42,816 nucleotides of DNA from Lutibacter sp. (GTDB lineage Bacteria > Bacteroidota > Bacteroidia > Flavobacteriales > Flavobacteriaceae). Location: positions 1 through 42,816 of the forward strand of contig JAUVBX010000003.1 in NCBI GenBank assembly GCA_030590985.1, written 5' to 3'. A program made the position numbers and the translations under genes. This document shows positions 1 through 8,978 of this stretch, piece after piece. Numbering within the stretch: position 1 is the first letter of the stretch; each line of letters opens with the position of its first letter. The notes beneath the pieces are model-generated. The model saw only the letters and a program-made list of their open reading frames with translations, ran no database searches and was not told the DNA's origin.

Positions 1-1378
1 TAAGCATGATTACTATTATCTGATAGAGAAATGATTTATCTGCTGTAGGAATGATATCATCAAACATAATTCCTGACAATATTGGCACTAACAATCCTAT
101 TAAACTCCCTGCAAGTGCAGCTAATATCAAAAATTTAGTGTCCTTTTTTACACTTTGTGTTGCAAAAGAAAAAATCTTTCGTATAGAATCCATAACCACA
201 TCAAAACCATAAAAGAACATATAACTTATAGGCTCTAATTTTCCTGCTATATCATTTGTTACAATTTCTTCTTTTCCTGTTGTTACATCTTTTATTAAAT
301 AGGTTTTAGGTGTTCGTTGAATTAAAGCTACAGGTCTTTTGTCTTCTTTTAAAAATGCCAAAAGGTGGCCATTTTCTTCTTTCCACCAAGTTCCCCTAAG
401 AATGATTTTTCTCACTCTTACTTTTGATGTTTGAGCAATAGCAAACAATTGATTTGTTGTGCTACTATTGTAAGATTCCATAAATTTAGGAGCTCCAAAC
501 TCAAAACCTACTTTATCTCCTATTAGTTGACACGTTTTTAAAAGATTATTTGTAATACCTGTTTTTGTAGCAGAAATAGTATCTAATTCTTTTTTATCCA
601 TAACAACAGATCGAAATCTATCTAATGAAATACTCAAATTCTCTTTTTCTGATGCAACTTTGTCAGAAATTTGTTTTTTTTGTGCAGACCTTTGGTCTTC
701 ATCTTTCTTTACAAGTCTTTTGTATAAATTATCTTGAAACTCATTTAAAGAAGGTATGAAATTTTCATCATCTTGTAGAAATTCCCTAGTATTTTGAATT
801 TCTAATTCCGTATTATTTTCCAATGATTTTGCCCAATAATAACTTGATACTATAAATGGGAAATTGGTTTCTGATGCTTCATTTTGAGTGTTGACATCGA
901 TGTATTTTAATACTTTTCCTTTTTTAACTTTACACCATGCTATTCCTTTGTAAGGATAAATAATATCATCCTTTTTTAAGGAAATAGATTTTATGTTTTC
1001 TATTGATTTATAAACCCTCGGTGGATTTGTTTTATGTATTGCTTTTATTGTTTTAATAGACCATATCTCTATCATCCTTTTTAAATAAGTATGATCAAAA
1101 TCTAATAATTCATTTTTATCAATATGTAAAAGTTTTGCTCCAGCACTAACCACAACAAGTTTTAGACCTGTTTGTATTGATTCTGTTAATAAACTAAAGA
1201 GTAGTTCTCCTTTTTTTGCTCTATATAAATATTGTAAATTACTTATATAATTATTATTTTCATCTACATGTGTAAAATATATATCTACTTCACCATCAGT
1301 AATTAATAAAAACTTATTAGGATTATCTAGTAATAAGGATTTATTAACATCTAGTTTTATTTTTTTTTTGTTCGACAT
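1..1378 (-). CDS. NHLP/NHLM peptide export ABC transporter, second (ABC2) subunit, partial
   Basis: About 459 N-terminal codons are present; the gene runs off the left edge before the ATP-binding domain. The ATG lies at 1376-1378, nine bases after the upstream ABC gene. Residues about 1-110 look like a degenerate cNMP-binding fold (DGEVDIYF near residue 26). A charged middle part follows, then the block RGTWWKEENGHLLAFL near residue 327, which is the hallmark of NHLM ABC2 proteins, and EPISYMFFY. The first membrane helix starts near residue 414 (LILAALAGSLIGLLVPILSG). In this family the protein pairs with a C39-peptidase ABC subunit to export leader-cleaved peptides across the inner membrane. 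The family call is firm; the cargo and the C-terminal half cannot be seen. Confidence 0.85.
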   Translation of the reverse strand, partial: MSNKKKIKLDVNKSLLLDNPNKFLLITDGEVDIYFTHVDENNNYISNLQYLYRAKKGELLFSLLTESIQTGLKLVVVSAGAKLLHIDKNELLDFDHTYLKRMIEIWSIKTIKAIHKTNPPRVYKSIENIKSISLKKDDIIYPYKGIAWCKVKKGKVLKYIDVNTQNEASETNFPFIVSSYYWAKSLENNTELEIQNTREFLQDDENFIPSLNEFQDNLYKRLVKKDEDQRSAQKKQISDKVASEKENLSISLDRFRSVVMDKKELDTISATKTGITNNLLKTCQLIGDKVGFEFGAPKFMESYNSSTTNQLFAIAQTSKVRVRKIILRGTWWKEENGHLLAFLKEDKRPVALIQRTPKTYLIKDVTTGKEEIVTNDIAGKLEPISYMFFYGFDVVMDSIRKIFSFATQSVKKDTKFLILAALAGSLIGLLVPILSGIMFDDIIPTADKSFLYQIIVIML

Positions 1379-1387
1379 AAGTATTCT

Positions 1388-3628
1388 TTATTTTGAATCA
1401 ATTAATTCAGCATACACTCCATCATTTGCTATTAATTCTTGATGAGATCCACGTTCTACAATTTTCCCATTATCCATTACAATGATTTCATCGCAATCGA
1501 GTATCGTGCTTAACCTATGCGCTACAATAAGACTGGTACATCCTCTTTTCTTTATATTATCCATCACTATTTTTTCTGATTTTGGATCTAAAGCACTTGT
1601 TGCTTCATCCATTACTAAAATAGAGGGGTTAAGCGCTAATGCCCTTGCAATTTCTAAACGTTGTCGTTGACCACCACTAAAATTGGCTCCCCTTTCAGAA
1701 ACCATATTATCATAAGCGCTAGTTCGTAATGCAATCGTTTCATGAATATCAGCATCATGTGCTGATTGAATAATATTGTGATCTGCTATATGCGTATCCC
1801 AAAATGAAATATTCTCTTTTACTGTTCCTTCAAACATTAACACTTCTTGATCTATGACTGCTACAGATTCGGTGATAATATGTCTAGGAATATCTTTTCT
1901 AACTATATTATCAAATAAAATTTCTCCTTCCCAAGGATTGTACAGACCAGCCACCAACCTTGCTACAGTTGACTTCCCACATCCAGAACCACCTACAAGA
2001 GCAACTCTTTTACCAGGGATAAGTTTTAGGTTAAAATCTTCAATTAATGCAGGCATTGTTGGGTTATACCCAAAGGTTACATTTTTTATTTCAAGATGTC
2101 CAGTTAATTTTCCAGTAAAGAACTCAGAAGTATCGGTTTCAATATCTTCTTGAGATGATTGATTGTCATTGTCATTTGGTGTATCATTTTCTACGGTCTC
2201 TTTGAAATCATCTGAAATTTCATAATTCAACACATCATCAATTCGTCCCATATCACCTTCAGTTTCTTGTAACAGTCCACCGACATTTACCAACTGATTT
2301 ACAGGACCTAAAAAATTACTCATTAAATATAAAAATGCAACTAACATCCCTAATGTCATATGCCCATCCATAACTCGCATTGCACCAACACCAAGAATAA
2401 TAGTTGATATAAATGACATAAGAAGTGGTGGTATTGTATTAACTCTAGCTGTTAACCAACCCAATTCCTGTTGTGCATTCGTCACTTTTGCTAAATAACC
2501 TACCCATGTAGTAAAAAAATCATTTTCTCTTCCTGATGCTTTTAATGTTTCAACCATGCTTATACCTGACGTGGTAGTTCCCATTAGTTTTCCATTTTCA
2601 TTTATCAAACGGCGGTTACCATCTTTACGTGCTCTAGAAACATATAGCATAGTAAAAGCATTAATTGCTGCCATTCCTATTCCAATTAACGTTAATACAA
2701 CATCATAAGTAAACATTAACATGGCATAGAAAACAACTACAATTACATTTAATATTGCATTAGCAAGTTCACCGCTTAATAATTTTGCAACTTTATCGTT
2801 TAGTGATACTCTACTGCCTATTTCACCACTATAACGTTGTGTGAAAAAAGATATGGGTAAATGAAAAACATGCCATAAAAACTTACTAGAAGATGTTAAT
2901 GCTAACTTTGTCTCTAATCTCAATAGGTAATACTGTTGCACATACACTAATACTGAATTTACAGCGAGCATTCCACCCATAATTAGTAATAAAGGCATTA
3001 CAAATCCAGAAATTCTGTTTATTAAATAATTATCAATAAAAATTTTAGTAAAAGAGGGGATTATTAAACCAGGAATAACTAAAAATAGACTCGCAATAAG
3101 TATATATGTTAATGCTGCTTTAGAGCCTTTTACTCTTGAGATTAAAGAATTTACCAATCCCTTTTTTTCATTCCCTTTTTCAAACTTTTCATTGGGCTCA
3201 AATGTCATAACAACACCTGTAAAAGCATCGTCAAATTCTTCATGACTGATATGGTATCTTCCCTGTGCAGGATCACTTAAAAATACTTTTTTCTTTGTAA
3301 AACCTTCAAGAACTAAAAAATGATTGAAATTCCAAAAAATTATTGCAGGCATTTGTAGTTGCATTAATTTTTCAATAGATTTAGCGTATCCTTTTGATTC
3401 AAGACCATATTTTCTAGCAGCTTTTAAAATATTTGTTGCTTTTAATCCATCTCTAGAAACACCTGTTTCTATTCTCAGTTTTTCTAATGGTACATATCTG
3501 CCATGATATCCTAAAATGATACCTAAAGCTGCTGCACCGCATTCTACACCTTCCATCTGTAAGATAGTTGGTGTTTTTACAGGTCTTGCTTGTTTCTCTA
3601 TATTTATATCTTTGGTTTTTTTAGCCAT
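1388..3628 (-). CDS. NHLP/NHLM peptidase-containing ABC exporter (C39 peptidase + ABC)
   Basis: This is a 746-residue bacteriocin-type ABC exporter. Residues about 18-145 form a C39 peptidase with an intact active site: Q24, C30 in MEGVECGAAA, H103 in NFNHFLVLEG and D119 in LSDPAQG. It should therefore cut double-glycine-type leaders while exporting the peptide. A six-helix membrane domain spans roughly residues 170-470. The nucleotide-binding domain has Walker A GGSGCGKST (546-554), Q-loop IDQEV, signature FSGGQ (about 650-654), Walker B ILVMDEA (670-676) and H-loop H704. An acidic stretch near residues 470-505 links the two domains. The gene sits nine bases from each neighbour inside the operon. 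By context this is the ABC1 subunit of an NHLP exporter. Confidence 0.93.
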   Translation of the reverse strand: MAKKTKDINIEKQARPVKTPTILQMEGVECGAAALGIILGYHGRYVPLEKLRIETGVSRDGLKATNILKAARKYGLESKGYAKSIEKLMQLQMPAIIFWNFNHFLVLEGFTKKKVFLSDPAQGRYHISHEEFDDAFTGVVMTFEPNEKFEKGNEKKGLVNSLISRVKGSKAALTYILIASLFLVIPGLIIPSFTKIFIDNYLINRISGFVMPLLLIMGGMLAVNSVLVYVQQYYLLRLETKLALTSSSKFLWHVFHLPISFFTQRYSGEIGSRVSLNDKVAKLLSGELANAILNVIVVVFYAMLMFTYDVVLTLIGIGMAAINAFTMLYVSRARKDGNRRLINENGKLMGTTTSGISMVETLKASGRENDFFTTWVGYLAKVTNAQQELGWLTARVNTIPPLLMSFISTIILGVGAMRVMDGHMTLGMLVAFLYLMSNFLGPVNQLVNVGGLLQETEGDMGRIDDVLNYEISDDFKETVENDTPNDNDNQSSQEDIETDTSEFFTGKLTGHLEIKNVTFGYNPTMPALIEDFNLKLIPGKRVALVGGSGCGKSTVARLVAGLYNPWEGEILFDNIVRKDIPRHIITESVAVIDQEVLMFEGTVKENISFWDTHIADHNIIQSAHDADIHETIALRTSAYDNMVSERGANFSGGQRQRLEIARALALNPSILVMDEATSALDPKSEKIVMDNIKKRGCTSLIVAHRLSTILDCDEIIVMDNGKIVERGSHQELIANDGVYAELIDSK

Positions 3629-3637
3629 GCTTAATAT

Positions 3638-4903
3638 TTAATATAATTCAAAGAATTTTTTCAATGCGGGAATAACTGTAGTTATTGGTCGTTCTGATTT
3701 AACAGTTATTTTCCCCATACATGAGGTACCTTCATTTATCAATATCTCAGGACCTCCTGCAGAAGTCCAAGTAAATCCACTAAAAGAATCTGGATCTTTT
3801 TCAAATTCGATATAAACTTCAAATAATGCTCCCATTTTTAGCAAGCCTTGAACTAATTGATCGTTTTTTACTGATGTCATCATACCTTTTTGAGTAATTG
3901 GAAAATCAGATACATAAGTAACTTTACCTTTCATATATCCATATTCTTGAGGCTGAACGGTGGAAGGAACAATCAAAGCTTCCATTCCTTCTTTTATTTT
4001 TTTTCCGTCTTTTGATTGGATATAAACAACACCTCTTAACCGATCACTATTATTAACTGTATTTAAGCTTTTCAATTTAAATAAAGGAGAACCTTGACTA
4101 ACCATAATACCTGCATCTGTTAGTATCTCCACTACTTGTCCCCTGTATTGACTTCGGATGTTTGTTTGGATTTCGTGGCGTTCTTCTAAATGCTCCAACC
4201 TTCTTTCTGTTTCTGCTATTCGTTGTCTTTGAATATTAATTTTTTGTTTTAAATCAAAACCAATATTTAAACTTTGCGAAGAAGATTGAACTAGTTGTGC
4301 TTTAAGATTTTCTATTGAATTCTTAGCATTTTCAATTTGTTGTTCTGTACTTGCAACTTGGTTCTTTGTAACCAATCCTTTTTGTAATAAATCATTTTCA
4401 GTATTTAATTTGTTATTTAAATAATTCAAATTCTTTTTATTAGTTTTAATCTTCAATTCAATACTTTTTTTCTGTTGTTGCACTAAATTTTCTTGTAAAC
4501 TTGAACCTTTATTACCGTAGGACAGAATTTGTTGCAAATCATGGTCTCGCTCTATTAATGAAGCTTTAGTTTCTTCAACTTTTTGAAATAGTTCTGGTTG
4601 TTCTATAACTGCAATAACATCCCCTTCCTGTATTTTGTCTCCAATGTTTACCTTTAAATCTATTAATTGCCCTTGTGAGGTTGAAACAACCTCATGTATT
4701 TCACCACCCAATAATACTCCAACTACATTTAGTTTTGTTTTTACTTTCCCAAAAAATGACCATCCAATACCAGTGCCTAAAGCAAGAAGTACGGTAAGTA
4801 ATACTATCCAAGCTCTTGGGTTAGTAACTTTTATTAATTGATCTAATTTTTCTGGTGTAGAAAGCTTTTCTAATGCTGCTTTTCTAAAAAAACCTGCGGC
4901 CAT
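3638..4903 (-). CDS. HlyD-family membrane fusion protein of the NHLP exporter
   Basis: This 421-residue periplasmic adaptor has a short cytoplasmic N-terminus and one membrane anchor at about residues 31-51 (AWIVLLTVLLALGTGIG). The two halves of a lipoyl-like domain lie near 70-110 (GQLIDLKVNIGDKIQEGDVI) and 255-285 (YRGQVVEILTDAGIMVSQG), and a long Gln/Lys/Glu-rich coiled coil lies between them. The C-terminal part holds beta-barrel segments with GYMKGKVTYVSDFP. Such proteins bridge the inner-membrane ABC transporter and the outer-membrane channel, and both partners are encoded on either side. The coiled-coil length and position in the operon fit the NHLM HlyD family. It is 16 bases downstream of the channel gene, so it is almost certainly co-transcribed. 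Confidence 0.9.
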   Translation of the reverse strand: MAAGFFRKAALEKLSTPEKLDQLIKVTNPRAWIVLLTVLLALGTGIGWSFFGKVKTKLNVVGVLLGGEIHEVVSTSQGQLIDLKVNIGDKIQEGDVIAVIEQPELFQKVEETKASLIERDHDLQQILSYGNKGSSLQENLVQQQKKSIELKIKTNKKNLNYLNNKLNTENDLLQKGLVTKNQVASTEQQIENAKNSIENLKAQLVQSSSQSLNIGFDLKQKINIQRQRIAETERRLEHLEERHEIQTNIRSQYRGQVVEILTDAGIMVSQGSPLFKLKSLNTVNNSDRLRGVVYIQSKDGKKIKEGMEALIVPSTVQPQEYGYMKGKVTYVSDFPITQKGMMTSVKNDQLVQGLLKMGALFEVYIEFEKDPDSFSGFTWTSAGGPEILINEGTSCMGKITVKSERPITTVIPALKKFFELY

Positions 4904-4919
4904 ATCTTTGTTTTTTAAA

Positions 4920-6491
4920 TTATTTAATTATTGGAAATTGGTAAAAAACATCATTTTTTGGTGTTACTATAAAATTGTCTTTTACTGTTAATAATGTTCC
5001 CGTTTCATATCTTAGATTTATTATTGCTATTGCAAATTGTTGTTGCGATCTTATATACTCTAATTGAGAATATGTCAAACGTTCTTGTAGCAGTAGTAGA
5101 TTTAACAATGTGGTCATCCCGTTGTGAAACTTTTCTTCTTCATTAGCAAAAACTTTTTTATACAGTTCTAGTGATTCACTTGCTTTTTCTAAAATCGATA
5201 CGCTATTTATTAAATTATGAAATGTGATATTGACATTAATGTTAGTGTTGTTTTTTAAGTTTTCATAAGATACTTGTTGCTCTGCTAAAGTTGTTTTTGA
5301 TTGCAGAAAAGATCCTTTTGCATATTTGTTGTTTAAAGATAATTGTAAATTTAATTTAAGACCTAAGAGATAATTACTCCCTTGTTTATTTGTAAAGGTG
5401 TTAAAAGTGTAATCAATTCCATTACCCATGTTCATGCCTCCATAATTGACAAAACCTGTAAGGTCTAACTGAGGTTTAAGATTATTCTTTGCACTCGCCA
5501 ATTGAAGTTCAAGACCCTCAAGTATTGTTTCATAGGATTTAATATCTGCTCTATTAGCTACTGCGGAACTCATGAGTTTTTCTATATTAATATCTTCATT
5601 AAAACTAGTGTCAAAAATTTCAGGAAATTCATTTTGAGGAATTCCAATTTTTTGACTTTCTTTTTCATCTAAACCTATAGTTCGTCCTAAATTCAACCTA
5701 GTGTTATGTAAACTCTGTTCAGCTTGTTTAGTTTGTCTTTCTTGACTGGCTAGATCAGCTTGTATTTGATAAAGATCACTTGCCGGCTTCTTGTCTGCTT
5801 TTACTAACTCTATGGTGTTTTGTAAAACATTCCTTACTCTTTGTTCATTTTCTTCATATATTATTAGACTTTTATAAGCTCCTAAATATTGCCAATAAGC
5901 AACACCCATTTGCAAAAATTCAATTGAATTTGTTGCTCTATAGTTATTTTCAGCACTTTCAAGATTTAAAATTGAAACTTTTTCTACTACAGCAACATTT
6001 TTTTCTCCCCTTCCTTTTAATAAGGGTTGTGTGAGTGATAGTGTTGTTGATACTTTATGATCTGAAACACCACTTCCTACTTCCTGATTAAACCTATTAA
6101 AAGGATAATTGTCTGAAGCTTGAGAATAATCCAAACTTAAGTTTGCGTATAAACCTGAGCGGAATTTTCGTTGTAACCCGATTGAAAAATCAGAATTAAA
6201 TGCTTCTAATTTCCCACTTAAAATGTCATTTCTTGGATCTACTTCAAAAAGATTCTCTTTGTTCTGACTTGCGGAAGCTGATGAAATTAGCTGATAATCA
6301 AATATGCTCCCTTGAACTATTGTGTTTGCTTTTGCCCTATCAATACTTAGTTCACCTCCTCTAATAGTTAAATTATTCTTTAATGTCAGTTCAGATAAGT
6401 TAAAAAGATTGCATTCAATGGATGATTGACTAAATGTAGTTGTAGAAAGGATTAGTAATATTCCTAATAAATATAAAGATTTATTAATCAT
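4920..6491 (-). CDS. TolC-family outer membrane efflux protein
   Basis: This 523-residue protein starts with a signal peptide (cleavage likely after TTFS, near residue 21) and has the repeated long-helix and short-strand pattern of the outer membrane factor family. Examples are STTLSLTQPLLKGRGEKN near residue 150, a Gln/Leu-rich helix with ASQERQTKQAEQSL near 250, and the second-half equivalent LGLKLNLQLSLNNKYAKG near 375. It would supply the outer-membrane and periplasmic tunnel for the NHLP exporter, giving a complete type I-like route from cytoplasm to outside. It lies 24 bases after the cNMP-fold gene and 16 bases before the HlyD gene. Confidence 0.9.
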   Translation of the reverse strand: MINKSLYLLGILLILSTTTFSQSSIECNLFNLSELTLKNNLTIRGGELSIDRAKANTIVQGSIFDYQLISSASASQNKENLFEVDPRNDILSGKLEAFNSDFSIGLQRKFRSGLYANLSLDYSQASDNYPFNRFNQEVGSGVSDHKVSTTLSLTQPLLKGRGEKNVAVVEKVSILNLESAENNYRATNSIEFLQMGVAYWQYLGAYKSLIIYEENEQRVRNVLQNTIELVKADKKPASDLYQIQADLASQERQTKQAEQSLHNTRLNLGRTIGLDEKESQKIGIPQNEFPEIFDTSFNEDINIEKLMSSAVANRADIKSYETILEGLELQLASAKNNLKPQLDLTGFVNYGGMNMGNGIDYTFNTFTNKQGSNYLLGLKLNLQLSLNNKYAKGSFLQSKTTLAEQQVSYENLKNNTNINVNITFHNLINSVSILEKASESLELYKKVFANEEEKFHNGMTTLLNLLLLQERLTYSQLEYIRSQQQFAIAIINLRYETGTLLTVKDNFIVTPKNDVFYQFPIIK

Positions 6492-6515
6492 TGTAATAAT
6501 ATTAAATATGTGATA

Positions 6516-7037
6516 TTAGACTTCTGAAAATTTCTTCAATAATTCATTAAATCTTTCACCTGCCTGTGCTATTCCATCAAGAATATTCTCATCTACCATG
6601 TCAATTTCCTCAGGAGAGTCAAAACCTAATTGCTCAGTAGTTCTACGTAATCTATTAGAAAGGAACAATGCAATGGCATAATAAAAATTTGCTTTGAATG
6701 CTGTGTCAATATCAAATCTGTTTTGCATCATCTCGCGAGATACACTATACACAGAACTTGGTTCTTCAGCAACTACAGATACTGATGGTGGACGAGATTC
6801 AAGGAATGACATTTCACCCACAACCTCTCCAACTCCTATCTGTGCGATACTCTTACCATCATTTACTCCATCGACTACTGAGAAACTACCCGATAAAATT
6901 ATATACAGTTTTTCAATAGCTACCCCCTTGGTTATCAAGCTATCGTTTGTTGCAATATTTTCTTTTTTGCCATTATTTATCATCCACTCGACGTCTCTGT
7001 CTTTTAAGTGCCCGAGTAAAAAAAGTACTCTTTTCAT
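6516..7037 (-). CDS. Stand-alone cNMP-binding-fold protein heading the NHLP operon
   Basis: This 173-residue protein consists almost entirely of a cyclic-nucleotide-binding fold with a C-terminal helical tail and no helix-turn-helix, so it is not a DNA-binding Crp relative. The core reads LYIILSGSFSVVDG followed by the cassette GEMSFLESRPPSVSVVA. Compared with the family pattern GExA...PRxAT, the Arg that holds the nucleotide phosphate is replaced by Pro. Binding of cAMP or cGMP is therefore doubtful and the fold may be structural or protein-binding. Similar domains occur next to, or fused with, NHLM exporters, and the ABC2 subunit at the other end of this operon has a cNMP-like N-terminus too. 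It is the first gene of the operon, divergent from the YifB gene. Confidence 0.8.
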   Translation of the reverse strand: MKRVLFLLGHLKDRDVEWMINNGKKENIATNDSLITKGVAIEKLYIILSGSFSVVDGVNDGKSIAQIGVGEVVGEMSFLESRPPSVSVVAEEPSSVYSVSREMMQNRFDIDTAFKANFYYAIALFLSNRLRRTTEQLGFDSPEEIDMVDENILDGIAQAGERFNELLKKFSEV

Positions 7038-7193
7038 ACTAAAAAATTTAAATTAATTATTACTTTATTTGATAATGCTAATTTAGTGTGGACAGACTTT
7101 GTAAAACTGACAAAAAAACAGAAAGAACTGACGATAATCATTTTTAGCATTAAATATTCCTTTTTTTTCTAACTTAGCCAAAAATTACTATTT

Positions 7194-8735
7194 ATGCTCA
7201 CAAAAGTCTATGGATCTGCCGTTTTTGGTGTAGAAGCTACAACAATAACTGTCGAAGTTAATATTGATTCAGGTGTCGGTTACCATTTAGTTGGTTTACC
7301 AGATAATGCAATCAAAGAAAGCAACTATCGTATTGCAGCGGCACTTCAAAACAATGGTTTTAAAATTCCTGGAAAGAAAATTACCCTAAATATGGCACCT
7401 GCCAATATGCGTAAGGAAGGAAGTGCCTATGATTTGACGTTGGCAACTGGTATTTTAATTGCTTCCGGTCAAATAAAAGGGGAAGATAAAGTAGGTGATT
7501 ATATAATCATGGGTGAATTATCATTAGACGGTAGTTTACAACCCATTAGAGGAGCACTGCCAATTGCTGTCAAAGCTCGTGAAGAGGGTTTTAAAGGTTT
7601 TATACTGCCTGCGCAAAATGCTAAAGAAGCTGCAATAGTAAATGATTTAGAAGTTTATGGTATCGATCATATTAGCAAAGTAATTGATTTTTTTGATAAA
7701 AATATTCCTCTTGAGCCTACTGTTATCGATACTCGAAAAGAATTTTATGAAAGTCTGGAAAACCCTGAATTTGACTTTGCTGATGTTAAAGGCCAAGAAA
7801 CCATCAAACGCTGTATGGAAATTGCCGCTGCAGGTGGACACAATATTATTTTGATAGGGCCACCAGGAAGTGGAAAAACAATGTTAGCAAAAAGATTACC
7901 CTCCATCCTACCCCCTATGACCTTGTCTGAAGCTTTAGAAACCACCAAGATTCACTCAGTGGTAGGTCGTGTAAAAGAAAACTCTGGATTAATGAGTCAA
8001 AGACCTTTTAGAAGTCCACATCACACAATATCAGATGTTGCACTTGTCGGTGGCGGAACCTATCCGCAACCCGGAGAAATATCCATGTCACATAATGGAG
8101 TGCTTTTTCTTGATGAATTACCCGAGTTTAAACGTACAGTTTTAGAAGTGATGAGACAACCTTTAGAAGATAGAGAAGTTACCATTTCACGAGCAAAATT
8201 TACTGTAACTTATCCTTCTTCATTTATGTTAGTGGCGAGTATGAACCCTAGTCCAAGTGGTTATTTTAATAATCCTGATAGCCCTATGACTTCCTCTCCT
8301 GCTGAAATGCAACGCTATTTAGGAAAAGTATCTGGTCCTCTATTAGATCGTATAGATATACATATTGAAGTGACACCAGTACCTTTTGAAAAACTAGCTG
8401 AAGAACGCCGTGGAGAACCTAGTAAAATTATTAGAGAACGAGTAATCGCTGCACGTGAACTTCAAACCGATAGATTTTCTGACAGTGAAAAAGTGCATTA
8501 TAATGCGCAAATGGGTGTAAAACAAATACGGAAGTACTGCAAATTATCGGATGAATCTATGCAACTCCTAAAAATAGCTATGGAAAAACTCAATTTATCT
8601 GCACGTGCTTATGATCGTATTTTAAAAGTCTCGCGTACCATTGCTGATTTGAGTGCTATACAAGATATTTTACCTGAACATATTGCTGAAGCTATTCAAT
8701 ATAGAAGTTTGGATAGAGATGGATGGTTGGGATAG
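7194..8735 (+). CDS. comM: YifB/ComM-family Mg-chelatase-like AAA+ ATPase
   Basis: This 513-residue protein has the full three-part layout of the family: an N-terminal Lon-protease-like domain (about 1-170, VNIDSGVGYHLVGLPDNAIKE), an AAA+ Mg-chelatase core, and a C-terminal lid (LSARAYDRILKVSRTIADL). The core has Walker A GPPGSGKT at 222-229, the family motif RPFRSPHHTISDVALVGGG, Walker B GVLFLDELPEF and a sensor region MLVASMNPSP. In naturally competent bacteria ComM is a hexameric helicase promoting branch migration of incoming DNA; whether this organism is competent cannot be told from the window. It is a single gene, divergent from the exporter operon. Confidence 0.93.
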   Translation: MLTKVYGSAVFGVEATTITVEVNIDSGVGYHLVGLPDNAIKESNYRIAAALQNNGFKIPGKKITLNMAPANMRKEGSAYDLTLATGILIASGQIKGEDKVGDYIIMGELSLDGSLQPIRGALPIAVKAREEGFKGFILPAQNAKEAAIVNDLEVYGIDHISKVIDFFDKNIPLEPTVIDTRKEFYESLENPEFDFADVKGQETIKRCMEIAAAGGHNIILIGPPGSGKTMLAKRLPSILPPMTLSEALETTKIHSVVGRVKENSGLMSQRPFRSPHHTISDVALVGGGTYPQPGEISMSHNGVLFLDELPEFKRTVLEVMRQPLEDREVTISRAKFTVTYPSSFMLVASMNPSPSGYFNNPDSPMTSSPAEMQRYLGKVSGPLLDRIDIHIEVTPVPFEKLAEERRGEPSKIIRERVIAARELQTDRFSDSEKVHYNAQMGVKQIRKYCKLSDESMQLLKIAMEKLNLSARAYDRILKVSRTIADLSAIQDILPEHIAEAIQYRSLDRDGWLG

Positions 8736-8978
8736 AGTGATTTACGATTTTTTTGATTGATTGATTGACGGTATTTTGTTTTTTTATAAATGAATGCAAT
8801 TATTTATATGAGATTTTTGATAGTATCTGGTAACGCGATATAAAACTTACTTTTAAATGATATTCGCTAGTAATGTAGTGATATTTCCTCTGTTTTTAGT
8901 GATATAAATATATCCTAATATTTTGTTAATTTTGGTATAATATTTTTAACTTTATACACACATAATAAACCCTTTCTT
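8736..8978. promoter_or_regulatory. Candidate LytTR-system operator: TAGTGATAT direct repeats
   Basis: The gap upstream of the kinase/LytTR operon contains TAGTGATAT twice in the same orientation, at 8876-8884 and 8897-8905. They are 21 bases apart, two helical turns. A related TAGTAATGT lies just before the first, at 8868-8876. The second copy reads TTTTTAGTGATAT in context, and a near-identical sequence lies on the other strand upstream of 11962. LytTR regulators typically bind spaced direct repeats, so these are plausible sites; this is inference. A (TTGA)-type tetranucleotide run is at about 8754-8765. No clear -7 box was found. Confidence 0.4.

Noticed and set aside
6516-7037. Crp/Fnr transcription factor call for the first exporter gene
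   Set aside because: There is no C-terminal helix-turn-helix; only the cNMP fold and a helical tail are present.
7038-7193. NHLP precursor peptide gene upstream of the exporter operon
   Set aside because: The 156-base gap has no ORF with a leader or GG motif on either strand.
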